A stretch of DNA of 64,000 nucleotides from Pseudonocardia sp. TRM90224 (GCF_021245725.1 NZ_JAJGSX010000003.1:124001-188000); one strand, 5' to 3'. Numbered from the stretch's first letter, positions 15,328 to 28,908 are shown. Numbers and translations are program-made. Notes: a model not told the origin generated them from the sequence alone.

Positions 15328-16605
15328 TCAGTCGCGCTCCGAGAGCGTGACCTCGATGCCGCCTACCAGGTCGGACGACACGTTGTAGACGAACGCGCCC
15401 ACGGTCATCGCGACGGCGAAGAGCAGGCTGTTGATCGCTCCCACGACTGCGGCGAGGCCGAAGACCCGTCCTGCGGTGATGAGTGGTTCGCCCGATACGG
15501 CGCCGCTGGAGAGCAACTCGGCGTAGCCGCCGTTGAGGCGACCCCAGACGCCCATGCCGTCGAGGGCGCCGTACAGCACGCCGACGGCGACCATCCAGAC
15601 GAGGAACAGGACGACGGCCAGCACGAGCCCGAGCTTCATGACGGCCCATGGGTCGAGGCGCTTCAGCTGCAGCGCGGCCTGCCTCGGTGCGCGGTTGCGG
15701 ACCGCGCGCACCGTCGTGCGGCCGGTGCCCTGCTCCGTCGTGGGCTCGGAGTGCTCCGCGCCGGCGAAGCCGGGGTGCTGCGGCGGCGCTTCGAGGAAGG
15801 TGGTCGGGCCTTCGGTGTCGAGCAGGCCGCCCACCGGCCCGGGTGAGTGTTGCGGCTGTGCGGGCGGGGGCGGCGGCGGGGTCTGGGGCTGCGGCGCTGC
15901 CGCCGGCTGCGTTTGTTCGTGGGGCGCGTCCTGCCCCGGCATCCGGCTCCACGGGGGCGGCGGAGCCGCCTCGGGGCCGGGGCCGGGAACGGGTCCCGGG
16001 GCGGGTTCCGGCGGCGTCGCCATCCGGGACGACGCCGCTGCCTGGCGGGCGGCCGCGGCGAGGATCGCCGGATCGACCGGCCGGGTGGCGTCGTCGCTGC
16101 CCACCGGCGCGTACGCCGACGGGTTCTGCTTGCCGTTGCCCGCGGTGTGCAGCCGGATGCGCGCCGTCGGCGCTTCCTCGGGCGGCGGCCGGTTGGGATC
16201 GACGACGGTGGTCGCGGCGTCGACGGCCGGCATGTCCACCGCGGTCTTCGTCTCGTCCGGCACGGGCTCCGCGGCCGCCGGCTGCTCCGCCGCCACAGGT
16301 CCGGCGGGAGCGGACTGGGCCGGTACCTGCGGCGGAGCGGGCGGTGACGCAGGCGGTGACGCGACTGGAGCCTCGGCCTGCCCCTGGGCCTGCTGTTCGG
16401 CCTGCTGTTGTTCGGCCTGCTGCTGTTCGGCGGCGGCCGCCGGCGCGGGTTGCTCCGCGCCGGCGGTCGGGCCGGTCATGCCGCTCGTGCCGTTGGTGCC
16501 GTCCCGATGAGGAGCGGCCTGCTGCTCAGGCACCTCGCCTGACGTTCCACCGGTTGCCACGGTGCCGCGTTCGGGGTCGTCAGGTGTGCTCGTCGTGTCG
16601 TTCAC
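15328..16605 (-). CDS. DUF3566 domain-containing membrane protein
   Basis: 425 residues. The first 310 or so are low-complexity (Gln, Ala and Pro runs such as 'AEQQQAEQQQAEQQAQ'), probably disordered and cytosolic. The C-terminal 110 residues form DUF3566: 'AALQLKRLDPWAVMKLGLVL', then two hydrophobic helices around 'FLVWMVAVGVLYGALDGMG' and 'ALLFAVAMTVGAFVYNV'-like sequence. The family is found directly after gyrA in actinobacteria; the role is unknown. GTG start at 16605, 51 bases after the gyrA stop, so it is probably cotranscribed. The disordered tail is much longer than in mycobacteria. Confidence 0.85.
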   Translation of the reverse strand: MNDTTSTPDDPERGTVATGGTSGEVPEQQAAPHRDGTNGTSGMTGPTAGAEQPAPAAAAEQQQAEQQQAEQQAQGQAEAPVASPPASPPAPPQVPAQSAPAGPVAAEQPAAAEPVPDETKTAVDMPAVDAATTVVDPNRPPPEEAPTARIRLHTAGNGKQNPSAYAPVGSDDATRPVDPAILAAAARQAAASSRMATPPEPAPGPVPGPGPEAAPPPPWSRMPGQDAPHEQTQPAAAPQPQTPPPPPPAQPQHSPGPVGGLLDTEGPTTFLEAPPQHPGFAGAEHSEPTTEQGTGRTTVRAVRNRAPRQAALQLKRLDPWAVMKLGLVLAVVLFLVWMVAVGVLYGALDGMGVWGRLNGGYAELLSSGAVSGEPLITAGRVFGLAAVVGAINSLLFAVAMTVGAFVYNVSSDLVGGIEVTLSERD

Positions 16606-16656
16606 GAGTCGAGGTGTCTCCTCTTCGATGGCGCTCGTTCGCTAGCGCCTCGGGCG

Positions 16657-19155
<2,499 letters not shown>

Positions 19156-19180
19156 GCGAAGTTCCTTCCGCGGTTCGGAC

Positions 19181-21169
<1,989 letters not shown>

Positions 21170-21269
21170 CTATGTCTCCTCGCGATGAGTGCTCACGTGC
21201 ACGACGACAGGCGTCGCGTACAGAGCCTGCTCGACCGGGCCGATTCGGGGGATGCCCGGAACCTCTTCC

Positions 21270-21275
21270 ATCATA
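21270..21275 (-). promoter_or_regulatory. -10 box of gyrB promoter
   Basis: TATGAT on the minus strand, close to the TATAAT consensus, 107 bases before the gyrB start codon. No good -35 lies 17 bases upstream. The neighbouring inverted repeat begins about 20 bases further up. Confidence 0.5.
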
Positions 21276-21296
21276 CCGGTGCGCCCTGACAGAAAC

Positions 21297-21319
21297 GCTT
21301 CTAGGACACCCCTAGAAGC
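21297..21319. promoter_or_regulatory. 9-bp inverted repeat upstream of gyrB
   Basis: GCTTCTAGG-(ACACC)-CCTAGAAGC is perfect. It begins where the -35 region of the TATGAT box would be. It could be an operator for gyrase autoregulation or the terminator of the dciA-like gene, whose stop is 110 bases upstream in the transcript. Confidence 0.5.
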
Positions 21320-21429
21320 CTCACAGAACGCCGATCGTCGATTCGGGCGGGTCCGCGAGGCCGAGAAGGGGGTCCGACTGCGCTGCGGCGCCGTCACGTC
21401 GCCCTGAATGGCCGCTTGCGGCGATTTCG

Positions 21430-22074
21430 TCAGCCGTACGTGTCCCGCGGACCGCGGCCACGCACGGAACGTGGTCCGTGTCGCCAGCTCGGGCCGGTCG
21501 GCGCGACCACCCGGATCCGCTTGACGACGTCCTTCCCGACGGCGCCGGCGAGCCTGTAGAGCAGCTGTCGCTGCAGCGTGCGCAGCTGCGTCGCCCACGC
21601 GGTCGATTCCGCCTGCAGCACCAGCTCACCGTCGCGCAGCGACAGCGGCGTGCAGTGGTCGGCGATGTCGGGACCGACGAGGTGGTTCCAGCGGCTCAGC
21701 ACCGTCGCGTCGGTCAGGCGCGGCGACCAGCCGCGGTCGAGCGAGACCCGTGCGACCACCCTGCCGAACGGCTGCGGGTCGCGATCGTCCGGGCCGGGAC
21801 CCGACCAGCGGCGGCGCCGACCGCGCGAACCGGTCGGTTTGCGGCCGCTGCGCTGCGCCGCCTGATCCTCGGCGCGGGCCGCCGAGGCCTCCCGCGCGGC
21901 CCGCAACGCGTCGCGCGCGATGTCGGCTCCGCGACGGGCGGTTTCTCCACCTTCATCCCCAGGGCTGTGGACAGGTGGCCTCGATTGGGTTGCGCCGGGC
22001 GGTTGATCACGTACGCCGGGCGGTCGTTTCTGCTCGTCATCACCAGTGGAGCGGAAGTTATCCACAGTATCCAC
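21430..22074 (-). CDS. DciA-like DUF721 protein
   Basis: 214 residues. The N-terminal half is charged and disordered ('ARDALRAAREASAARAEDQA'). The C-terminal half is DUF721: 'FGRVVARVSLDRGWSPRL', 'VLSRWNHLVGPDIADHCTPL' and 'LVLQAESTAWATQLRTLQ'. DciA proteins load or stimulate the replicative DnaB helicase in bacteria that lack DnaC/DnaI. The position between recF and gyrB is the standard actinobacterial one. GTG 22074 is the first start; two tandem DnaA boxes overlap its first codons, so the true start could be further in. Confidence 0.85.
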   Translation of the reverse strand: MDTVDNFRSTGDDEQKRPPGVRDQPPGATQSRPPVHSPGDEGGETARRGADIARDALRAAREASAARAEDQAAQRSGRKPTGSRGRRRRWSGPGPDDRDPQPFGRVVARVSLDRGWSPRLTDATVLSRWNHLVGPDIADHCTPLSLRDGELVLQAESTAWATQLRTLQRQLLYRLAGAVGKDVVKRIRVVAPTGPSWRHGPRSVRGRGPRDTYG

Positions 22075-22075
22075 A
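22058..22075. promoter_or_regulatory. two abutting DnaA boxes at dciA-like start
   Basis: TTATCCACA (22058-22066), a perfect consensus box, is followed directly by GTATCCACA (22067-22075). They span the first codons of the DUF721 gene, 24 bases after the recF stop. A third near-match, TGTGGACAG, lies at 21966-21974. All are 3.3 kb or more from oriC. Confidence 0.7.
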
Positions 22076-22098
22076 ACCTTGTCCCCAGGTGGCCGAGA

Positions 22099-23247
22099 TC
22101 ACAGTCGAAGCCCCGACCTGGCCTCTTGCGAAAGCCGCTCGACGGAGCCGCCGCCCACCGCAAAGCGCGCTCCGTCGAGGCCGTCCGGCACGTCCGCATC
22201 GACCGCCGCGGTGATCAACACCTGTTCGGCGCGCATAGCGACGTCCGCAAGCGCCGCGCGGCGCTTGGTGTCGAGCTCGGCGAAGACGTCGTCGAGCACG
22301 AGCACGGGTTCGATGTCATCGGCACACAGCAGACGGTAGGACGCGAGCCGCAGCGACAGCGCGATCGCCCACGACTCGCCGTGGCTCGCGTAGCCCTTCG
22401 CCGGGCCGTCCCCCAGCTTCAGGTCGAGGTCGTCGCGGTGCGGGCCGACGAGGCAGACACCGCGCTCGACCTCCTGCCGCCGCAGCCGGCCGAGCGACTC
22501 CAACAGCAACGCCTCCAGCTCGGCGATGTCGGCCTGCTGCTCGGCGGCGGCCAGCGGCTCGGGCCACAGCCCGGAGCGGTACTCGAGCGCGATCGGCTCG
22601 GACGAGGGTGCAACCTCGGAGAACGCGGCGACGGCATAGGGGGCGAGCGCGGCGACCAGCTGCAACCGGCCGGCGAGCAGCGCGGCGCCGTGCGTCGCGA
22701 GGTGGCCGTCCCAGACGTCGAGCGTGCGCAGGTCGCCCCCGTTGCGCGCGGTCTTCAGCAACGCCGACCGCTGCCGCAGCACCCGCTCGTAGTCGGAGCG
22801 CACGGTGGCGTAGCGCGGGAAGCGGGCGACGAGCATGTCGTCGAGGAACCGCCTGCGCTCGCCGGGATCGCCGCGGACCAGCGCCAGGTCCTCCGGCGCG
22901 AACAGGACCGTGCGGAGGATCCCCAGCAGGTCGCGCGGCTTCGCCGGCGCGCCGTTGCGCCGCGCGCGGTTGGCGCGCCCGGCGGTGATCTCGATCTCGA
23001 CGCCGAGCTCGCGCCCCTCGTGCACGACCTGGCCGCGCACCACCGCGTGCTCGGCGCCGCGCCGGATCAGCGGCGCGTCGGTGGCCACGCGGTGCGAACC
23101 CAGCGTGGCGAGGTAGCCGGCCGCCTCGACCAGGTTGGTCTTGCCGACGCCGTTCGGGCCCACGAACACCGTGACGCCGGGTTCGAGGTCGAGCTCAGCA
23201 CGCTCCCACGACCGGAAGTCGACGACGGCCAGCCGGCGCAGGTGCAT
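22099..23247 (-). CDS. recF: DNA replication/repair protein RecF
   Basis: 382 residues. RecF is an SMC-like ATPase that loads RecA at single-strand gaps with RecO and RecR. Visible: '[20 protein letters not shown]' start, Walker A '[20 protein letters not shown]', the ABC signature region around '[20 protein letters not shown]', and Walker B '[20 protein letters not shown]'. ATG at 23247, three bases after the gnd stop, so the two are cotranscribed. Confidence 0.97.
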   Translation of the reverse strand: MHLRRLAVVDFRSWERAELDLEPGVTVFVGPNGVGKTNLVEAAGYLATLGSHRVATDAPLIRRGAEHAVVRGQVVHEGRELGVEIEITAGRANRARRNGAPAKPRDLLGILRTVLFAPEDLALVRGDPGERRRFLDDMLVARFPRYATVRSDYERVLRQRSALLKTARNGGDLRTLDVWDGHLATHGAALLAGRLQLVAALAPYAVAAFSEVAPSSEPIALEYRSGLWPEPLAAAEQQADIAELEALLLESLGRLRRQEVERGVCLVGPHRDDLDLKLGDGPAKGYASHGESWAIALSLRLASYRLLCADDIEPVLVLDDVFAELDTKRRAALADVAMRAEQVLITAAVDADVPDGLDGARFAVGGGSVERLSQEARSGLRL

Positions 23248-23250
23248 GCG

Positions 23251-24195
23251 CTACCCCTGTGTGGAACCGGTGCCCGAGCTGGGTCCGGCGTGCTGACCGG
23301 GGGTGCCGGACGGGCCGGCGGCGCGGACCGCGTGCCCGCCGAACTGCTGGCGCAGCGCGGCGACCGCGCGCATGGCCGGCGAGGACTCCTGGCGCGAACC
23401 GAATCGGGCGAACAGCGCAGCCGAGATCACCGGGAGCGGCACGGCGTGCGTGATCGCCTCCTCGATCGTCCAGCGGCCCTCACCCGAGTCGTCGACGTAG
23501 TCGTCGAGCGCGGCGAGCCCCGGGTCGTCCTTGAGCGCGAGCACCAGCAGGTCGAGCAGCCACGACCGGACGACCGTGCCACGCGACCACGCCTGCAGCA
23601 CCGCCGGCACGTCCGTCACCAGCTCCACGGCGGAGAGCAGCTCGAAGCCCTCGGCGTAGGCCTGCATGAGCCCGTACTCGATGCCGTTGTGGACCATCTT
23701 CGAGAAGTGGCCCGCCCCGACGGGGCCGGCGTGCGCGAAGCCCTCCTCGCGCGGACCCTCCGGCCGCAGCGCATCGAAGATCGGCATCGCGCGCTCGACG
23801 TGCTCGGCGGATCCGCCTGCCATCAGGCCGTAGCCGTTGTCCTTGCCCCAGATGCCGCCGGACACACCGCAGTCGATGTACCCGATCCCCTTCTCGTCGA
23901 GGAGCGCGGCGTTCGGGCCGTCGTCGGTGTAGCGCGAGTTCCCGCCGTCGATCACGAGATCGCCCGGTTCGAGCACGTCGGCGAGCTTGCGGACCGTGCT
24001 CCTCGTCGGCTCGCCCGACGGGACCATCACCCACACCACCCGGGGCGCGGCGAGCGCACCGGCCAACGCTTCGAGCGACTCGACGTCGCTCACCTCCGGC
24101 CGCGGGTCGTACCCGACGACCTCGTGACCCGACGCGCGCAGGCGGTCGCGCATGTTTCCGCCCATGCGGCCGAGGCCGATGAGTCCGAGTTGCAC
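23251..24195 (-). CDS. gnd: 6-phosphogluconate dehydrogenase (YqeC type)
   Basis: 314 residues, the short form of the enzyme that turns 6-phosphogluconate into ribulose 5-phosphate, CO2 and NAD(P)H in the pentose-phosphate pathway. Rossmann motif 'LGLIGLGRMGGNMRDRL' at the N-terminus. 'LVIDGGNSRYTDDGPNAA' and 'DCGVSGGIWGKDNGYGLMAG' are the substrate-binding blocks, and 'KMVHNGIEYGLMQAYAEG' carries the catalytic Lys. The C-terminal 20 residues are a Gly/Ser/Pro tail. GTG start at 24195. The gene sits between dnaN and recF as in other actinobacteria. Confidence 0.95.
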   Translation of the reverse strand: MQLGLIGLGRMGGNMRDRLRASGHEVVGYDPRPEVSDVESLEALAGALAAPRVVWVMVPSGEPTRSTVRKLADVLEPGDLVIDGGNSRYTDDGPNAALLDEKGIGYIDCGVSGGIWGKDNGYGLMAGGSAEHVERAMPIFDALRPEGPREEGFAHAGPVGAGHFSKMVHNGIEYGLMQAYAEGFELLSAVELVTDVPAVLQAWSRGTVVRSWLLDLLVLALKDDPGLAALDDYVDDSGEGRWTIEEAITHAVPLPVISAALFARFGSRQESSPAMRAVAALRQQFGGHAVRAAGPSGTPGQHAGPSSGTGSTQG

Positions 24196-24255
24196 GCTGG
24201 CTCCTTGGTGGAAGGGAAGCGATTGCTGTCCGGTTCTGAGCGGATCGGGCCGGAT

Positions 24256-25413
24256 CTATCCCGGGAGCCGGACCGGCATCAGGAGATGCAGGTAGCCGGG
24301 AACCGGCTCCGGCTGGTCCTCGGCCGCGTCGTCGGCGGGCGGCGCCGGCACCGGTCGGACGAGCGCGGGCCGGTTCGGCGTGGTGAACGTCAGCTGAGCG
24401 CGGTCGGTGTGCAGCGCGCCGAGCGAGTCGAGGAGGTAGCCCGGGTTGAACGCGATCGTCAGCGGCGCGCCGTCGAGCTCGCACGGGAGCTCCTCCTCGG
24501 CGCTGCCGACGTCGTCGCCGCCGGCCGCCAGGCGCAGCCCGTCCTCGCCGAACTCCATCCGGACCTGCGCGACCCGGTCGGTCACGAGCGCGACGCGCTT
24601 GATCGCCTCGACGAGTGCGGCCACCTCGATCACGGCGGCGCTCGTGTGCTCGGCGGGGATCAGCTGGCGGAAGCGCGGGAACTCGGCGTCGAGCAACCGG
24701 GTGGTCGCCCGGCGCCCGCCGCCGGTGACACCCAGCATGCCGTCGCCCGCGGAGAGCGAGATCTCGACGGAGCCGGCGCCGGCGAGCGTCTTCGCGACCT
24801 CGGCGAGCGTGCGCGCGGGGATGAGCACCGCACTGGACAGCTCGGTGTCCTCGGGCGTCCAGTCGAGCTCGCGCACCGCGAGGCGGAACCGGTCGGTCGC
24901 GGCGAGCGTCAGCCGCGACCCCTCGATCTCGAGCCGGATGCCGGTGAGCATCGGGAGCGTGTCGTCGCGGCCGGCCGCGACGGCGACCTGCGCGACGGCC
25001 TGACCGAGCTCGTCGGCCGCGACAGTGCCGGCGAGCTGAGGCATCGTCGGCAGCTGTGGGTAGTCCTCGACCGGCATCGTCGGGAGGCTGAACCGGCTGT
25101 TGCCGCAGTTGATCGTCGCGCGGGCGCCGTCGACGACCAGGTCGACGGGCTTGGAGGGCAGCGCGCGGGTGATGTCGGCGAGCAGCCGGCCGGAGACCAG
25201 CACGCGTCCCGGATCACCGATGGTCGCGTCGAGCTCCACACGTGCGGAGGTCTCGTAGTCGAAACCGGAGACCGTCAGCCGGTCGCCGTCGGAGCCGGTC
25301 GCGGCCTCGATCAGCACACCGCCGAGGACCGGGACCGGAGGCCTGGCCGGGAGGCTGCGCGCCACCCAGGCAGCGGCGTCGGCCAGTACGTCGCGTTCGA
25401 CCCGGAACTTCAT
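24256..25413 (-). CDS. dnaN: DNA polymerase III beta subunit (sliding clamp)
   Basis: 385 residues. The clamp is a ring of two subunits, each of three similar domains, that tethers the polymerase to DNA. The N-terminus '[20 protein letters not shown]' and blocks such as '[19 protein letters not shown]', '[20 protein letters not shown]', and the C-terminal '[12 protein letters not shown]' are typical. Start chosen at ATG 25413 because 'MKFRVERD' is the family start; an in-frame GTG at 25443 would add 10 residues without family support. GAGAGG lies upstream. The oriC region is directly 5'. Confidence 0.97.
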   Translation of the reverse strand: MKFRVERDVLADAAAWVARSLPARPPVPVLGGVLIEAATGSDGDRLTVSGFDYETSARVELDATIGDPGRVLVSGRLLADITRALPSKPVDLVVDGARATINCGNSRFSLPTMPVEDYPQLPTMPQLAGTVAADELGQAVAQVAVAAGRDDTLPMLTGIRLEIEGSRLTLAATDRFRLAVRELDWTPEDTELSSAVLIPARTLAEVAKTLAGAGSVEISLSAGDGMLGVTGGGRRATTRLLDAEFPRFRQLIPAEHTSAAVIEVAALVEAIKRVALVTDRVAQVRMEFGEDGLRLAAGGDDVGSAEEELPCELDGAPLTIAFNPGYLLDSLGALHTDRAQLTFTTPNRPALVRPVPAPPADDAAEDQPEPVPGYLHLLMPVRLPG

Positions 25414-25628
25414 GGCGGGGACCTCTCGCGCTGGCTGTGTCATGGACGGGGTTCGGGCCGCAAGCGGACCGTCGTGCAGGTGCAGAGCCGAGTGTGACTG
25501 CTGCGGTGCCGAGGTCGTTCACCGGGACGGCACGGAACCGGGGACAACCACCGTAGAGCCTCCGACGAGCGGGTGTCACGTGGGCCGGTGCCTCTCGATG
25601 AGGCGACCCTCGATCCCCGGATCCACAC

Positions 25629-25680
25629 CGTTGTTCTTCTTGTAGTTCATCTAGAAGAGAGATCCAGAAGCAGTAACAGG
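25629..25680. other. AT-rich segment, candidate unwinding element
   Basis: About 40% GC, against about 70% around it, with short T- and A-rich runs (TTGTTCTTCTTGTAG, ATCTAGAAGAGAGATC). It is immediately beside the abutting DnaA boxes at 25684-25701, as expected for a DNA unwinding element. It may also hold a dnaN promoter. Confidence 0.5.
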
Positions 25681-25800
25681 GGCTGTGGACAGTGTGGACG
25701 GAGCCCGTACCCGCAGGTCGGGCGGTGTGGCGTCCTGTGGATGGAACCATGGGATGAACGGTGGGTGGATCGGGCCGTCGGTGGATGGGTCCGGATCGGG

Positions 25801-25833
25801 CCGAGTTGTCCCCGAGTTGTTCGCGAGTTGTCC
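25801..25833. repeat. three 11-base units carrying DnaA boxes
   Basis: Units 25801-25811, 25812-25822 and 25823-25833 share CGAGTTGT and differ at a few bases. Each holds a DnaA-box-like 9-mer (TTGTCCCCG, TTGTTCGCG, TTGTCCACC). The 11-base period puts all three on the same face of the helix. Confidence 0.7.
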
Positions 25834-26036
25834 ACCGATCTGGAGCCGTTCGTCCACCGGCCCGAGGACGGCCATCCACAGAGTTGTCCCCAGATGTGGG
25901 TGAAGCGTGGTCGCTCGCCAACGCTGAGTGCCCGCTTTCCAGGGCCGAACGGCGTGCGGGTGCCGCCGCGCAACTCACTGATGTCTCTCCTGGCACATGT
26001 CCGGGGACTCTCCGTGATCATCGAGTGGCTCCGGCA

Positions 26037-26045
26037 TGTGGACAA
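26037..26045 (-). promoter_or_regulatory. perfect DnaA box in oriC
   Basis: TGTGGACAA, the complement of TTGTCCACA, an exact actinobacterial DnaA box. It is about 270 bases from the dnaA stop. Confidence 0.75.
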
Positions 26046-26181
26046 CCGGGATCCGGCAGCGCCGAACCACCCGGTCGAGCGCGCCGAGTGGCAGCGGACC
26101 GCCGGATGTGCTTGCGCGACATCGCCGACCGCCCGCTCGGCGTCGCCGACGTGCGGCCCGCGCGGACGTCGACACGCAGAC

Positions 26182-26245
26182 TTCCCCACCGTTTTGCCAA
26201 CCTGTACGGGCCCGCGGGCGTGCAAGTAGGCAAAACGGTGGGGAA
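26182..26245 (-). terminator. 17-bp perfect inverted repeat after dnaA
   Basis: TTCCCCACCGTTTTGCC (26182-26198) pairs exactly with 26229-26245 around a 30-base loop. It begins about 70 bases after the dnaA stop, and the transcript reads through TTTT within the arm. Terminator of dnaA is likely. Next to it, GGTGGGGAA occurs again as a direct repeat at 26250-26258. Confidence 0.55.
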
Positions 26246-26312
26246 CTTCGGTGGGGAAGTTCGACGGGCTGTGGCGCGGTGGAGCTGTCGCGCGGTGGGG
26301 CAGGGCGGTGAC

Positions 26313-27941
26313 TCAGTGGCGGGCGCGCTGCTTGATGCGCGCGGTGAGCTCCTGCACCTGCTCGAAGGTCTTGCGCCGCTGCGCGATCTCGTTGCGGATC
26401 TTCTTGTCCGCGTGCATGACGGTCGTGTGGTCACGGCCGCCGAACGTCTGCCCGATGCGCGGGAGGGAGAGGTCGGTCAGCTCGCGGCACAGATACATGG
26501 CGATCTGGCGCGACTGCGCGAGCGCCTTCGTCTTGCCGGGGCCGCACAGCTCGTCCATCGTCACGCCGAAGAAGTCGGCGGTGACCGCCATGATCGTCGG
26601 CGCGGTGATCTCGGACGTCGCGGAATCGGGGATGAGGTCGCGCAGCACGATCTCGGCGAGCTGCGTGTCGACCGGCTGGCGGTTCAGCGACGCGAACGCG
26701 GTGACGCGGATGAGCGCGCCCTCGAGCTCGCGGATGTTGCGCTCGATGCGCTCCGCGATGAACTCCAGTACGTCACCGGGGACGGCGAGCCGGTCCTGGG
26801 CCGCCTTCTTGCGGAGGATCGCGATGCGCGTCTCGAGCTCCGGCGGCTGGATGTCGGTGATGAGGCCCCACTCGAACCGGGTGCGCATGCGGTCCTCGAG
26901 CGTCTCGAGTCGCTTCGGCGGTCGGTCGGAGGAGACGACGATCTGCTTGTTCGCGTTGTGCAGCGTGTTGAAGGTATGGAAGAACTCCTCCTGAGTTCCT
27001 TCCTTCCCTTCCAGGAACTGGATGTCGTCGACGAGCAGCACGTCGACGTCGCGGTACCGCCGCTGGAACGCGACCTTGCGGTCGTCGCGCAGCGAGTTGA
27101 TGAAGTCGTTCGTGAACTCCTCGGTCGAGACGTACCGCACCCGCATGCCCGGGAAGAGCCGCTGGGCGTAGTGCCCGACCGCGTGCAGGAGGTGGGTCTT
27201 GCCCAGACCGGAGTCGCCCCAGATGAAGAGCGGGTTGTAGGCGCGGGCCGGCGCCTCGGCGACGGCTACGGCCGCCGCGTGGCTGAACCTGTTCGACGCG
27301 CCTATGACAAAGGTGTCGAAGGTGTACTTCTCGTTGAGCCTCGTCTGCGAGCGCGGCTGCACCTGCTCGCCGGCGGCGGGCCCGGAGTAGGTGGGCCACA
27401 CCTCGGGCCCGCGGCCGCCCCCGTTGCGGAGCGCGTCGGAGCTCGGCTCGGTGTGCACGCCGGAGTCGGTGATGGCGAGCGGCCCGGTGTCGGGCAGGCC
27501 CGCGCCGTCGAGCGCGGCGTCCGCCGGCACCGGCTCCGCGACGGGCTCCGATTCGACCTGTCCGTTGCCTGGCCCGTTGGACGACCCGTTGGTCGGCCCG
27601 GCCTTCCCGACGGGTTCGTGGCCGGGGGCGTCGGGCACCACGGTGCCGCCGGAAGCGGCGGAGGCGTCGACGACGACCGCGAGGTTGACGGTGACGCCGA
27701 GGTGGCGGCCGAGCGCGTCGCTGATCGGCTTGCGCAGGATCCGTTCGATCGCGTCCTTCGCGAACTCGCTAGGTGCGGCGAGCAGCGCGGTGCCGTCGAT
27801 GAGGCCGAGCGGTCGGGTCAGGCGGAGGAACGCGCGCTGCTGCGGCGAGAGGGTCTGGGCGCCGGAACCGGCCGATGCGCCGGAGAGATCGGCGATGACC
27901 CTGTTCCAGACCTGTCCGAGATCACCTGGTTGGTCGGCCAC
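26313..27941 (-). CDS. dnaA: Chromosomal replication initiator DnaA
   Basis: 542 residues. DnaA binds DnaA boxes in oriC, melts the origin and recruits the helicase. Domain I at the N-terminus, then a long disordered domain II rich in Gly, Pro and Ser (about residues 90-190). AAA+ domain: Walker A '[20 protein letters not shown]', Walker B '[17 protein letters not shown]'. Domain IV signature '[14 protein letters not shown]' binds DNA. GTG start at 27941 with GGAGGGA about 10 bases upstream. A perfect DnaA box lies in its leader, suggesting autoregulation. Confidence 0.98.
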   Translation of the reverse strand: MADQPGDLGQVWNRVIADLSGASAGSGAQTLSPQQRAFLRLTRPLGLIDGTALLAAPSEFAKDAIERILRKPISDALGRHLGVTVNLAVVVDASAASGGTVVPDAPGHEPVGKAGPTNGSSNGPGNGQVESEPVAEPVPADAALDGAGLPDTGPLAITDSGVHTEPSSDALRNGGGRGPEVWPTYSGPAAGEQVQPRSQTRLNEKYTFDTFVIGASNRFSHAAAVAVAEAPARAYNPLFIWGDSGLGKTHLLHAVGHYAQRLFPGMRVRYVSTEEFTNDFINSLRDDRKVAFQRRYRDVDVLLVDDIQFLEGKEGTQEEFFHTFNTLHNANKQIVVSSDRPPKRLETLEDRMRTRFEWGLITDIQPPELETRIAILRKKAAQDRLAVPGDVLEFIAERIERNIRELEGALIRVTAFASLNRQPVDTQLAEIVLRDLIPDSATSEITAPTIMAVTADFFGVTMDELCGPGKTKALAQSRQIAMYLCRELTDLSLPRIGQTFGGRDHTTVMHADKKIRNEIAQRRKTFEQVQELTARIKQRARH

Positions 27942-28013
27942 CGGTCGGCACTCCCTCCGGTCGTCGCCTCAAGGTCACTCCATGCCCCCATCGGGGCCGG
28001 ATCATCCCCAGAC

Positions 28014-28022
28014 TTGTCCACA
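28014..28022 (+). promoter_or_regulatory. perfect DnaA box in dnaA leader
   Basis: TTGTCCACA, about 75 bases before the dnaA start codon and downstream of its predicted -10 box. DnaA bound here could limit its own transcription. Confidence 0.7.
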
Positions 28023-28139
28023 CCTGTGCGCAAGACGTTACGCGGGCCCTCCGAGTGGAACTCGTGCGGGCCCGTGCGGTCCGGGATGCCCTCGATGAGG
28101 GAGCGCCGCGGGTCCCCCGAGAAGCGCGGCGAGTTGGCG

Positions 28140-28168
28140 ACGCTAACAAGCCCCGGCCCCTGCCACAA
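28140..28168 (-). promoter_or_regulatory. dnaA promoter
   Basis: Minus-strand TTGTGG (28163-28168), 17 bases, TAGCGT (28140-28145). Both hexamers and the spacing fit a housekeeping-sigma promoter. Confidence 0.55.
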
Positions 28169-28240
28169 GTCACCTACACCGGGCAAGATGCACCGGAGAG
28201 ATCAGGTGTGCGGCGCTGAACACGGCCTTGCGCACCTGGT

Positions 28241-28270
28241 TTGACCCTCGTTCGCGGGGCTGCGTACCCT
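28241..28270 (+). promoter_or_regulatory. rpmH-operon promoter
   Basis: TTGACC (28241-28246), 18-base spacer, TACCCT (28265-28270). It precedes rpmH-rnpA-yidD-yidC. Confidence 0.6.
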
Positions 28271-28398
28271 GGTGACAAGCGTGTCCGCGTGCGGGCACCC
28301 GTGTCACACCGCAATACATACAGCATTACCTGTCCAGCAGACCCGCATGATGAACACCGATGGCCGGCCAGCGCCGCCGTCGGGCAGGAGAGCCGACC

Positions 28399-28542
28399 GT
28401 GAGCAAGGGCAAGCGCACCTTCCAGCCGAACAACCGCCGCCGCGCGCGCACGCACGGGTTCCGGCTGCGCATGCGCACCCGCGCCGGGCGCGCGATCCTC
28501 GCTGCCCGCCGCGGCAAGGGCCGCGAGCGGCTCTCCGCCTGA
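28399..28542 (+). CDS. rpmH: 50S ribosomal protein L34
   Basis: 47 residues, very basic. The L34 signature is complete: '[20 protein letters not shown]' and '[20 protein letters not shown]'. It is a component of the large ribosomal subunit. GTG 28399 with AGGAG at 28386-28390 is the start; the longer open frame from 28360 has no family support. First gene of the plus-strand run leaving the origin. Confidence 0.97.
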   Translation: MSKGKRTFQPNNRRRARTHGFRLRMRTRAGRAILAARRGKGRERLSA

Positions 28543-28551
28543 TCCGGGCCG

Positions 28552-28908
28552 GTGTTGCCGGCGGGGTCCCGGCTCACGCATCGGGACGAGTTCGCATCTG
28601 TGATGCGGCGCGGCCTGCGAAGCGGTCGACCTCGCTTGGTTGTACATCTGCATCGGTCCAGTGAAAGTGATGACGGCGCGGCTCGTGCGGGATTCGTCGT
28701 GAGCAAGGCTGTCGGAGGTGCCGTGGTCCGCCATCGCGTCACACGCAGGCTGCGCCACCTCGTCGCGCCACGGCTCGAGCGGCTTCCCGCGGGGAGCCTG
28801 CTCGTCGTGCGCGCTCTGCCGCCGGCTGCCGCCGCCACCTCCGCGGAGCTGGCGGTCGATCTTGACGCCGCGATGAGCGGTGCAATGCGCAAGCTCGGCA
28901 CACGATGA
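28552..28908 (+). CDS. rnpA: Ribonuclease P protein component
   Basis: 118 residues. RnpA helps the RNA subunit cut 5' leaders off tRNA precursors. '[20 protein letters not shown]' is the usual start and '[20 protein letters not shown]' with 'RVTRRLRHL' is the RNR signature region. GTG at 28552, 9 bases after rpmH. The stop overlaps the yidD start by ATGA, indicating translational coupling. Confidence 0.95.
   Translation: MLPAGSRLTHRDEFASVMRRGLRSGRPRLVVHLHRSSESDDGAARAGFVVSKAVGGAVVRHRVTRRLRHLVAPRLERLPAGSLLVVRALPPAAAATSAELAVDLDAAMSGAMRKLGTR

Larger units (their letters stand above)
25414..26312. other. origin of replication (oriC)
   Basis: A 899-base stretch between dnaN and the dnaA stop, the usual position of actinobacterial oriC. 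At least ten DnaA-box-like 9-mers occur here. Matches to TTGTCCACA/TTATCCACA: 25684-25692 and 25693-25701 (abutting, minus), 25736-25744 (minus), 25806-25814, 25817-25825 and 25828-25836 (11-base spacing), 25872-25880, 25884-25892, and a perfect box at 26037-26045 (minus). A low-GC segment lies at 25629-25680. The end near dnaA has a long stem-loop. There is no gene in the stretch. Confidence 0.9.
27942..28398. promoter_or_regulatory. divergent dnaA-rpmH promoter region
   Basis: 457 bases without a gene. Toward dnaA: -35 TTGTGG (28163-28168), 17-base spacer, -10 TAGCGT (28140-28145), then a leader of roughly 190 bases with a DnaA box. Toward rpmH: TTGACC (28241-28246), 18-base spacer, TACCCT (28265-28270), giving a leader of about 120 bases. 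Confidence 0.7.

Noticed and set aside
21478..25497. 1339-codon plus-strand open frame
   Set aside because: Antisense to dciA-like, recF, gnd and dnaN, all of which are clear genes. No domain can be read in it.
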